21,265 nt of DNA, taken from NCBI GenBank assembly GCA_027364815.1, contig DAHXOQ010000020.1, positions 1 through 21,265 of the forward strand, in the 5' to 3' direction. The first letter of the stretch is position 1. Every line of letters begins with the position of its first letter. This DNA comes from Acidobacteriaceae bacterium. Its GTDB lineage: Bacteria > Acidobacteriota > Terriglobia > Terriglobales > Acidobacteriaceae. The notes under the pieces are model-generated. The model saw only the letters and a list, made by a program, of their open reading frames with translations, did not search any database and was not told where the DNA came from. Position numbers and translations under genes: made by a program. Positions 14,674 through 21,265 of this stretch are shown one piece after another.

Positions 14674-15741
14674 ATGAAAAAAACACGAATAGTGATTGCA
14701 TTTCTTTTTCTTTCCGCCGCACTACTCACTGCGCAGACAACTGCAACACCTGGTGCAGGAACGGAAGCACAAAAATCTGATACGACAGAGCAAACGCCGG
14801 AGGTTCAGCTTGAGACGGCACGTGATCTGGCAGCGCATGGTCGGTTGGAGAAAGCCAAAGTGTTGCTTGATGCATTGGCAGAGCGGACGCCCGAGTTGCC
14901 TGGGGTGGAACGGCTACGCGGGTTGATTTTCTATCAGAAGGAGCAATTGCCTGAGGCGGTAGAGGCCTTCAGCAAGGCGAGTGCGCAGGATCCAAAGGAT
15001 TCTGAATCGGTTGAGATGCATGGAGTGAGTCTCTTCAGGCTGGGTCATCCGGAAGAGGCGATTCCGTTTCTAGAGAAGGGCAGCACGAGCGTGGAGAGCG
15101 CGAATATTGATCCGCAGTATGTGCTGGGTCTTTGTTACGCAGATGCAAGACGTTATGATGACTCGCGCCATTCGTTTGCTGCGCAATTTGGATTTGCGCC
15201 GGATTCAGCCGAGGCGTATTTGATAGCCGCAAGGTTGCTGCTGCGCCGCGAATTTGCGGAGCAGGCGGGAGTGTCGGCTCGGAAGGCACTGGAGCTGAAT
15301 CCGAATCTTCCTCTTGCTCACCAACTGCTGGGAGAAGTGGCTTTGGCGAAGGCTGATCTGGCAACGGCAATCAGTGAATTTCAGTCGGAGGGGAAGTTGA
15401 ATCCTCTGAATGGCGCGATGTATGAAAGGCTAGGTGACGCATACATCCGCAATGGACAGTACAACGAAGCGCGCATTGCGCTGAATCGCGCGGTACTGCT
15501 GGAGCCGAATTCAACTGCGCCATACATGTTGCTCGGGCAGGCGTTTTTGAAATTGCAAGAGCCTATCCAGGCGCTGCATTATCTGAGTCACGCAGCGAAG
15601 ATGGATCCGGGCAATTACATTACGCACAATCTTCTTGGTCAAGCGTACAAGGCAACGGGACAACTTGCGGAGGCGAACCGCGAGTACAAGCTGGTGGTTG
15701 ATCTGCAACATAAGCAGCAGCCTCCTCCAGCGGGGAAGTAA
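14674..15741 (+). CDS. Secreted TPR protein
   Basis: A 355-residue exported protein built of tetratricopeptide repeats, which usually form protein-interaction scaffolds. Signal peptide 1-20 (MKKTRIVIAFLFLSAALLTA). A Thr/Gln-rich stretch runs to about residue 40, then come roughly eight 34-residue helical pairs, for example LLGEVALAKADLATAISEFQSEGKLNPLN, LGDAYIRNGQYNEARIALNRAVLLEPN and LLGQAFLKLQEPIQALHYLSHAAKMDPGN. It ends in QQPPPAGK. The start has TAGGGT about 8 nt upstream. No promoter fits in the 45 bp after the preceding terminator, so read-through from the receptor gene is likely. It is followed 3 bp later by a second TPR gene. Its partner is unknown; the periplasm is the likely location. 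Confidence 0.85.
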   Translation: MKKTRIVIAFLFLSAALLTAQTTATPGAGTEAQKSDTTEQTPEVQLETARDLAAHGRLEKAKVLLDALAERTPELPGVERLRGLIFYQKEQLPEAVEAFSKASAQDPKDSESVEMHGVSLFRLGHPEEAIPFLEKGSTSVESANIDPQYVLGLCYADARRYDDSRHSFAAQFGFAPDSAEAYLIAARLLLRREFAEQAGVSARKALELNPNLPLAHQLLGEVALAKADLATAISEFQSEGKLNPLNGAMYERLGDAYIRNGQYNEARIALNRAVLLEPNSTAPYMLLGQAFLKLQEPIQALHYLSHAAKMDPGNYITHNLLGQAYKATGQLAEANREYKLVVDLQHKQQPPPAGK

Positions 15742-15744
15742 GGG

Positions 15745-17595
15745 ATGAAAGGAATTTGGCGGATAGCTCTGTGTGTTTTTTTGGTGCCGATTTTTTTGTC
15801 AATGCTGATGGTTGCGCAGACGAAGAAGCCGACCCCCGAATTGAAAAAAGCATCAGCAGCTTTTAAAGCAGGGCTGGCAGCGCAACAGGCCGGCAATGCG
15901 GAGGAGGCGCGCGTTCATTTTGCGGAGGCGGTGCGTTTGGCGCCGCAGATAGCAGAGGCGCATGAAGCGCTGGGAGCGGTGCTGTTAGAGCTAAATCAGA
16001 TTAATGCAGGCACTAAGGAACTTGAAATCGCATTGACGCTGAAACCGGATGCACTGGAGATTCATCGCAATCTGATACTGGCTTACATGCAGGGTGGAAA
16101 CACAAAAGCGGCGTTGACTCATTTTGCAGCGGTGAGCGCGATGGACGAGAAAAGCGCGGAGACAAAACTGGATGCGAGTTTCTACGAGGCATATGGGCGC
16201 GCGTTGGAGGCGAATGGGCAAGTAACGGAAGCGATTGCAGAGTTTGAAAAAGCGCAGAAAGTGGGAGGGGCACAAGCGGAGATTTCAGATGGCCTGGGAA
16301 CACTGTATGCGGAACAAGGAGATTTGCCAAAGGCGCAAGGGTATTTTGAAGATGCGTTGCGCTTGGATGGTACTTATCTGCCATCGTTGATTCATAAAGC
16401 AACGGCGCTGCGAGTGCAAAATCAGTCATCTTCGGCGCTAGAGGTAATACAGCAAGCGCAGAAGCTTTCACCTGAATCGCCGCAAGTGGCGCTCGAGATG
16501 GGCCGGATTTACGCGGCGCTCAATGAAGATGATGCTGCGTTGCCGCATTTGCAAGCAGCTGTTGATGCCAAAGCAAAGTTACCGGGGGCGGAGAATGATT
16601 TGGCGATGGTACTGCAACGGCTGGGCCGGCATGAGGAAGCGATACCTTACTTTAAGACGGCACTAGAAGCAGAGCCGAAAAATGTAGGGATACTGGCAAA
16701 TCTGGGACTATCGCTAACGGAGATTGGCAAAGCGAAGGAAGCAATCGGCTATCTGAATACAGCACTGGCAATAGATCCGAAGAACGTAAACGCGCTGGAA
16801 GATCTGGGTGTTGCCAATGTGCAACTCTCAGAGTTCGATGCTGCGATTATTCAGTTTCAGAAGGCATTGGAGTCTGCGCCGAATGATTCACAACTGCATT
16901 ACGATCTTGGATTGGTATATAAATTCAAGGATCGAAATGATGATGCGATCGTGGAGTTGCTTCATTCATCGGAGCTTGATCCTCAGTTGCCTGATCCGCC
17001 CTACACGCTAGGAATATTGTTAATGCAAATAGGGCGGCTGGATGAATCGGCAGTGCAACTGAAAAAAGCGAGCGAATTGCGTCCGGGGAATGGTGATGTG
17101 TGGGCAGTTTATGGGAGCGTACTGAAACAGCTATCACGTCTGGATGATGCGATTCCAGTTTTGAAGAGGGCGATTGAGTTATTGCCTGCGCAACCTGGGC
17201 CACGACTTACGCTGGCAGGGATTTACTCATTACAGGCACAACAATTGACGCAATCATTATCCTCGGAGAGCGATGGTGCGAAGGCGCAGTTGATACAAAA
17301 GCAGATTGATCAGTTACGCAATAGTGCAGCAGCAGAGAGAAAGCTGGGCGCAGATTTATCACGCGCAGCCACAAATAGGCAAAAGTCGAATTTTGCGATG
17401 AATGCGGGCAATCAATTGATGCAGAGGAATGCAGTAGAAGACGCAGTGGCGCGGTATCTTGAAGCGATTGCAGCTGATGCGAGCAATACGGAGGCATACT
17501 CGAGACTTGCGATGGCATATGAGCGTCAGGGGCGGACGAAAGAAGCTGAAGAGATGAAGGCAAAGGCTGCAGAGTTGGGAAAGGACAAGAAATAA
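15745..17595 (+). CDS. Secreted TPR-repeat protein, large
   Basis: A 616-residue exported protein almost entirely of TPRs. Signal peptide about 1-24 (IALCVFLVPIFLSMLMVAQ). About a dozen repeats follow from residue 35, for example LGAVLLELNQINAGTKELEIALTLKPD, NLGLSLTEIGKAKEAIGYLNTALAIDPKN and DLGVANVQLSEFDAAIIQFQKALESAPND. A break at about 495-545 is Gln/Ser-rich and coiled-coil-like. One last repeat (SRLAMAYERQGRTKEAEEMKAK) leads into a Lys-rich tail. The ATG lies 3 bp after the stop of the preceding gene, and its GGGGAAG-type ribosome binding site is inside that gene's last codons, so translation is probably coupled. The function is not recognisable beyond scaffold. It is the last gene before a strong bidirectional terminator. 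Confidence 0.85.
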   Translation: MKGIWRIALCVFLVPIFLSMLMVAQTKKPTPELKKASAAFKAGLAAQQAGNAEEARVHFAEAVRLAPQIAEAHEALGAVLLELNQINAGTKELEIALTLKPDALEIHRNLILAYMQGGNTKAALTHFAAVSAMDEKSAETKLDASFYEAYGRALEANGQVTEAIAEFEKAQKVGGAQAEISDGLGTLYAEQGDLPKAQGYFEDALRLDGTYLPSLIHKATALRVQNQSSSALEVIQQAQKLSPESPQVALEMGRIYAALNEDDAALPHLQAAVDAKAKLPGAENDLAMVLQRLGRHEEAIPYFKTALEAEPKNVGILANLGLSLTEIGKAKEAIGYLNTALAIDPKNVNALEDLGVANVQLSEFDAAIIQFQKALESAPNDSQLHYDLGLVYKFKDRNDDAIVELLHSSELDPQLPDPPYTLGILLMQIGRLDESAVQLKKASELRPGNGDVWAVYGSVLKQLSRLDDAIPVLKRAIELLPAQPGPRLTLAGIYSLQAQQLTQSLSSESDGAKAQLIQKQIDQLRNSAAAERKLGADLSRAATNRQKSNFAMNAGNQLMQRNAVEDAVARYLEAIAADASNTEAYSRLAMAYERQGRTKEAEEMKAKAAELGKDKK

Positions 17596-17641
17596 GGGGG
17601 AGTTTGGTGGAATTCAGAATCAAGATTTTATTGCGAAAGTA

Positions 17642-17685
17642 AAAGCCCACACAAACTAAGCTGTTTGTGTGGGCTTTATTTATTT
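17642..17685. terminator. Bidirectional Rho-independent terminator
   Basis: AAAGCCCACACAAAC (17642-17656) and GTTTGTGTGGGCTTT (17663-17677) form a perfect 15-bp stem with loop TAAGCT. The plus side continues ATTTATTTT; the minus side reads out into TTTTACTTT. It serves both the TPR operon and the convergent gene ending at 17699. Confidence 0.95.
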
Positions 17686-17698
17686 TGAAGTTGCTCGC

Positions 17699-18748
17699 TT
17701 ATTGAACCGTCAACGCGAAAGTAGTTGTGAGGTTTGATGCTGTGACGCCGTTGCTGGTTTGCGCTGTGACTGTGATGGTGTAAGTGCCAGAGGGCGTGGC
17801 GGGATTCCGTGGCGGACCGTGATTCTTGTAGTAGTAAAGTGGCGCACAGCCGCTGAAGCCGATGGAAGTGACCAGAACAAGGCACGCAAGCATCATGAGC
17901 CGGATAACTGAAGATCGACGGCGACCGAGCCATCCCAGTGCAAGAACACCGGGCAAAAGGATTGCCAGCGCGAGTGCTTCCTTATTGTTACTGGTTGCAG
18001 CAGGGGTGCTGGTCGGGTTCGAAATTGCCTGAGTTTGCAGGGTAAAACTGCTGGTGACTGCGGTATTGCTGCCGGCGGGAATCTGCACATTCTGCGGAGT
18101 GAAGAAGCAACTTGAATTGGCCGGCAAACCAGAGCAGGAGAGGGTGAAGAATGTGGGCGACGTTGTGCCCTGATTATTGCTAGGGGTGATGGTTACGATC
18201 GAATCACCCGCCTGACCTGCGGTCACGGTCAACGATGCAGGATTCAAAGTCAGGGCAAATGTCGGCGTTGTGATTTCCGGTTGGTATGCGGATACAGCTT
18301 GAGGCACGGAGGTGGATACTTTATGCAGCCCGTCTCCCTGGTAGAGCGCAGTAATCAGGTGTGAACCGGGGTTGAGGCTTGGAGTCAGGGTTGCGAGACC
18401 GTTTTCCAGCGCGGCACCGACCAGAGGCTTGTTATCCTCTTCGAGGGTGACGGCACCGGTGAGCGGTTCTCCGTCAGCAGAGGTGACGTGCACGGTGAAT
18501 TCGGAGACAGTAACGCCCGCGACCTGGTGGGTCTGGACTGTCATCTGCGTAAAGGTGCGGATACCTTGCTGGGCCGCATAGACGGGAAGCGCGAATGCAA
18601 GAAGCATTGCCGCTGCCATTAAAATTTCAGACCGCAAGCCGCGGCTAATAAAACCTCTCACGCGTATAACTCCCAAAGCTTCAACAGATTTCACATCCGA
18701 AGTGGCGGGCCGCTTGCCCACATTTCCCTCAGTCTGCACTAACACCAT
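17699..18748 (-). CDS. Secreted/membrane-anchored Ig-like domain protein
   Basis: A 349-residue surface protein. A hydrophobic signal-like segment lies at 42-59 (ILMAAAMLLAFALPVYAAQ) after a long polar N-terminus. An Ig-like repeat follows (about 78-155: VTVSEFTVHVTSADGEPLTGAVTL...LNPGSHLITALYQGDG, the Big_3-type bacterial Ig pattern), then a second beta module (FALTLNPASLTVTAGQAGDSIVTITP...GLPANSSCFFTP, 164-218). A membrane segment with LPGVLALGWLGRRR follows at 265-278, then a further hydrophobic stretch (283-300) ending FSGC (C301), and a short Ig-like C-terminus. The ATG at 18748 has GGAAGG close upstream. An ATG at residue 44 (18619) would give a more standard signal peptide. No catalytic motif is seen. 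Role could be adhesion or sugar binding; this is inference. Confidence 0.72.
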   Translation of the reverse strand: MVLVQTEGNVGKRPATSDVKSVEALGVIRVRGFISRGLRSEILMAAAMLLAFALPVYAAQQGIRTFTQMTVQTHQVAGVTVSEFTVHVTSADGEPLTGAVTLEEDNKPLVGAALENGLATLTPSLNPGSHLITALYQGDGLHKVSTSVPQAVSAYQPEITTPTFALTLNPASLTVTAGQAGDSIVTITPSNNQGTTSPTFFTLSCSGLPANSSCFFTPQNVQIPAGSNTAVTSSFTLQTQAISNPTSTPAATSNNKEALALAILLPGVLALGWLGRRRSSVIRLMMLACLVLVTSIGFSGCAPLYYYKNHGPPRNPATPSGTYTITVTAQTSNGVTASNLTTTFALTVQ

Positions 18749-18924
18749 TGTACCTTCCACAGGTGCAGGGAGAGAAATGGGAACGAGTGTTTAGACGCGT
18801 GTAGGGAGATTAGGCGAGTCAGGGTGCACCAAAAGCAGTTCAAAATGGGTGGGTTAACTGGCAGTTTGATACCATCCACCGCAAGCCTGTTGCGCTATCC
18901 TTCTTTTGGGAGAAAACAGAGCTT

Positions 18925-20130
18925 ATGAGCACGCGTCCGCAACTAGCCCACCTTACAGCAGCACTCGACGAATTACGCGCCAATGGAACACACTTCAAAC
19001 TCCGCATTCTTGACGATCAGCAGGCGCCGGTTTGCCACTATGACGGACGCGAGGTAATTAACCTGGCGAGCAACAACTATCTTGGGTTGGCGAACGATCC
19101 GCGATTGATTGAGGCGTCGATTGAAGCGACGCGCAAGTTTGGCGTGGGCTCGGGGGCGGTGAGGACGATCGCCGGAACGATGCGCATTCATATGGAACTG
19201 GAGGAAAGAATCGCGCGCTTCAAAAATGTTGAGGCTTGCGTGGTTTTCCAGAGCGGATTCACGGCGAATGCGGGAACGGTGAGTTCGATTCTGGGGAAGG
19301 AAGATTTTATTCTCTCCGATGAGTTGAATCATGCGAGCATTATTGATGGTGCTAGACTGTCGCGGGCGAAGATTAAAGTTTTCCTGCACAAGGATGCGGC
19401 GCACTGCGAAGAGCTGCTCAAAGAGATTGAGAACGAGCCGGGGAAGAAGCTCATCATTACGGATGGTGTTTTCAGTATGGATGGGGATATTGGTCCGGTG
19501 GACAAGCTTGCAGCGCTGGCGGAGAAATATGGCGCGATCATGATGGTGGATGATGCGCATGCTTCGGGAGTGCTGGGGAGGAATGGGCGCGGAAGCGTGG
19601 ATCACTTTGGAATGCATGGCAAGGTGGATGTGCAGGTGGGAACGCTGTCGAAAGCAATTGGCGCGCTGGGTGGGTATGTTTGCGGGAGTCGCGACTTGAT
19701 TGATTATCTTTATCATCGGGCGCGGCCGTGTTTGTTTTAGACTTCACATCCCCCATCGGTTGCGGCGACGTGCATCAAGGCATTTGAGGTTTTGGAAACG
19801 GAGCCGGAGCGGATTGAGAGGCTGTGGTCGAATACACGGTATTTTCAGGGAGAGCTCAAGCGCAGTGGATTCAATATTGGCGGAGTGACTACTCCAGCGA
19901 CAGAGACGCCGATTACACCGATCATCATTGGCGAGGGACGCAAGACGATGGATTTCAGCCGGGCATTGTTTGAGGAAGGTGTGATGGGGACGGGGATTGC
20001 GTTCCCGACGGTTGCTGAGGGTAAGGCGAGGATTCGTTTGATACTGACGAGCGAACATACGAAGGCGCAACTGGATCGTGCGCTTGAGACGCTGGAACGC
20101 GTGGCGAAGAAGAATGGGATTTTGGCATGA
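18925..20130 (+). pseudogene. kbl: Glycine C-acetyltransferase/AONS-type PLP enzyme interrupted by an in-frame TAG
   Basis: Alpha-oxoamine synthase family: PLP-dependent condensation of an amino acid with an acyl-CoA. Kbl (glycine + acetyl-CoA to 2-amino-3-oxobutyrate, threonine breakdown) fits best; BioF is the main alternative. Visible are NLASNNYLGLA (46-56), GVGSGAVRTIAGT (73-85), LNHASIIDGARLS (134-146), the VDDAHASG aspartate loop (208-215), and TLSKAIGALGGY with the PLP lysine K243. Translation halts at TAG 19738-19740 (codon 272), right after RARPCLF. The same frame continues TSHPPSVAATCIKAFEVLE through a normal C-terminus (RLILTSEHT...) to TGA at 20130, 402 codons in total, the usual length. 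The family reads RPFLFS-T-S here, so Ser TCG to TAG (and Phe TTT to TGT two codons earlier) are the likely changes. The TGA overlaps the ruvA ATG. Confidence 0.85.
19738..19740 (+). other. In-frame amber codon inside the PLP enzyme gene
   Basis: TAG in frame with both halves of the enzyme. It replaces the serine expected between RPxLF and TSHPP. One base change (TCG to TAG) explains it. There is no frameshift. Confidence 0.85.
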
Positions 20131-20717
20131 TTGCTCACTTGCGAGGAACACTGATTCAAAAGCAGCCCGGCCAGGCGATTGTTGAGGCTGGCGGGGTTGG
20201 TTATGACGTGGTGATTTCAGTGCCGACGTTTACGGCGCTGCCAGCGGTAGGCGCCGAGGCGCGGCTGCACATTCATACGCAGGTGCGCGAGGATCAGTTT
20301 GCGCTCTTTGGATTTTTGGAGCGCGAAGAGAAGAGGCTTTTTGAGAAGTTGATTACGGTGAGTGGAGTGGGCCCGAAGCTGGCGATTACTTTGCTGAGCG
20401 GGCTCTCACCGGATAGAACAGTGCAAGCGATACGCTCTCAGGATCATGCGCAACTGACAAGGATTCCTGGCGTGGGGAAGAAGCTGGCGGAGAGGCTTGT
20501 GGTTGAGCTCAAAGACAAGCTGGACGATTTTGCGGTTGCTCCGGTGCAAACGAGTGTTGCCGGGCCTGCGGTGGAGGATGTGCTTTCTGCGCTGACGAAT
20601 CTTGGATACCAGAGAGTGGCAGCAGAGAAAGCGATTCAGCAAGCAGTGGCGAAGGAAGCGGCGCTGGCTGCGAATTTTGATGAGTTGTTCCGTGCAGCGT
20701 TGAAGGTGATCCGGTAA
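20127..20717 (+). CDS. ruvA: Holliday junction branch migration protein RuvA
   Basis: DNA-binding subunit of the RuvAB complex; its tetramer grips the Holliday junction and loads the RuvB motor during recombinational repair. The length of 196 residues is normal (about 200). The OB-fold domain covers 1-63 (MIAHLRGTLI...GVGYDVVIS...VREDQFALFGF). Two helix-hairpin-helix motifs follow, VSGVGPKLAITLLS (78-91) and IPGVGKKLAERLVVELKDKL (113-132). The RuvB-contacting three-helix domain (about 148-195, VEDVLSALTNLGYQRVAAEKAIQQ) closes it. The ATG at 20127 overlaps the TGA of the preceding gene (ATGA), a sign of translational coupling. The premature stop upstream in that gene may therefore lower RuvA output. 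A DUF2461 gene follows 13 bp later; no ruvB or ruvC is in the window. Confidence 0.97.
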   Translation: MIAHLRGTLIQKQPGQAIVEAGGVGYDVVISVPTFTALPAVGAEARLHIHTQVREDQFALFGFLEREEKRLFEKLITVSGVGPKLAITLLSGLSPDRTVQAIRSQDHAQLTRIPGVGKKLAERLVVELKDKLDDFAVAPVQTSVAGPAVEDVLSALTNLGYQRVAAEKAIQQAVAKEAALAANFDELFRAALKVIR

Positions 20718-20730
20718 ACTCATTTTCATT

Positions 20731-21265
20731 ATGGTAGCGACAAAAAAAATCCCCACGAAAAAAACTACGAGAACAACGGCGACAACCCCAAAAGATTCTC
20801 CGGCGCAGCCCTACTTTACGAAAGAGGCGCTGGTGTTCTTGCGCGGGCTGAAGAGGAATAACGACCGCGAGTGGTTCAACGCACGGAAGCATGTGTTTGA
20901 GGCTGAGCTCAAGGAGCCGATGCTGGCGGTGATTCGAAAAATCACGGACGCGATGCTGGATTTTGCGCCGTCACATGTTCGGCCAGCGGAGAAGAGCTTG
21001 TTCAGGATTTATCGCGATACGCGCTTCAGCAAAGACAAGCGGCCGTACAAAACGCACATTGCCGCGTGGTGGACGCACACGGGGATGGATAAGACTTCGG
21101 GTGCAGGATACTACTTTGCGGTCGATGCGAATGAGGTGGTGATTGCAGCGGGGGCTTATATGCCAGAGAAGGAGCAGTTGAGCGCGATACGTCATTGGTT
21201 GCTCGATCATCATGCAGAGTTCCGGAAGCTGATGGCTAGGCCGGCGGTGAAAAAGAATTTTACTT
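20731..21265 (+). CDS. DUF2461 family protein (truncated by window edge)
   Basis: The open frame from ATG 20731 continues past the window end, giving 178 residues here. After a Lys/Thr/Pro-rich head (MVATKKIPTKKTTRTTATTP), the body has YFTKEALVFLRGLKRNNDREWFNARK (about 28-53), then SLFRIYRDTRFSKDKRPYKTHIAAWW (about 88-113), the signature of the DUF2461/TIGR02453 family, and GYYFAVDANEVVIAAGAYMP. The family has no established biochemical function. It lies 13 bp after ruvA with no evident terminator between, so it probably belongs to the same operon, but its own ribosome binding site is weak. Confidence 0.9.
   Translation, partial: MVATKKIPTKKTTRTTATTPKDSPAQPYFTKEALVFLRGLKRNNDREWFNARKHVFEAELKEPMLAVIRKITDAMLDFAPSHVRPAEKSLFRIYRDTRFSKDKRPYKTHIAAWWTHTGMDKTSGAGYYFAVDANEVVIAAGAYMPEKEQLSAIRHWLLDHHAEFRKLMARPAVKKNFT

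Noticed and set aside
18973..19716. 247-codon minus-strand frame opposite the PLP enzyme
   Set aside because: It is a shadow of a gene with unmistakable PLP-enzyme motifs.
19738..19740. TAG as a pyrrolysine or programmed readthrough codon
   Set aside because: There is no PYLIS-like context or pyl genes in the window, the position is a plain serine in the family, and a second substitution lies next to it; decay or error is simpler.

Overview
The window looks like a piece of an Acidobacteriota (Terriglobia/Acidobacteriaceae-like) chromosome. This is an inference from gene content: an Oar-type TonB-dependent receptor with an N-terminal carboxypeptidase-regulatory-like domain, secreted TPR proteins, a heptaheme cytochrome c with a TPR tail, secreted proteins with repeated Ig-like modules, and hairpin-rich intergenic repeats. 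No rRNA, tRNA, CRISPR array or transposase was recognised.

Layout, left to right. (1) 1-914 (-): the N-terminal part of polyphosphate kinase ppk1, cut by the window edge, then 0.7 kb of non-coding DNA with small repeats. (2) 1624-2723 (+): a secreted carbohydrate-binding-like protein whose conserved C-terminus lies in another frame after an apparent 1-bp deletion. (3) 3164-4936 (-): a secreted GH12-like glycoside hydrolase followed by three 96-97 residue repeats. (4) 4937-5887: a non-coding stretch with two inverted copies of a REP-like composite element. (5) 5888-7888 (+): an AT-rich orphan gene for a PD-(D/E)xK nuclease fused to a Schlafen-group-3/DUF2075 helicase, probably acquired and possibly defensive. 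(6) 7889-8482: non-coding, with a striking C-tract and an inverted repeat. (7) 8483-10171 (+): the seven-heme cytochrome c/TPR protein. (8) 10172-10978: an AT-rich gap holding a good sigma70-type promoter for (9) 10979-14569 (+), the TonB-dependent receptor, which ends in a textbook terminator. (10) 14674-17595 (+): two tightly coupled secreted TPR proteins starting only 45 bp after that terminator. (11) A bidirectional terminator separates them from 17699-18748 (-), an Ig-like surface protein. (12) 18925-21265 (+): a housekeeping cluster of a glycine C-acetyltransferase/AONS-type PLP enzyme interrupted by an in-frame TAG, ruvA overlapping it by 4 bp, and a DUF2461 gene running off the window.

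As a whole, the accessory genes suggest a soil polysaccharide user: GH12 enzyme and carbohydrate-binding protein outside, TonB receptor in the outer membrane, TPR scaffolds in the periplasm. The link between these genes is only inferred from proximity. The most notable observations are the single-codon nonsense interruption of the PLP enzyme upstream of ruvA, the frameshifted secreted protein, the inverted pair of REP-like elements and the orphan nuclease-helicase next to them.
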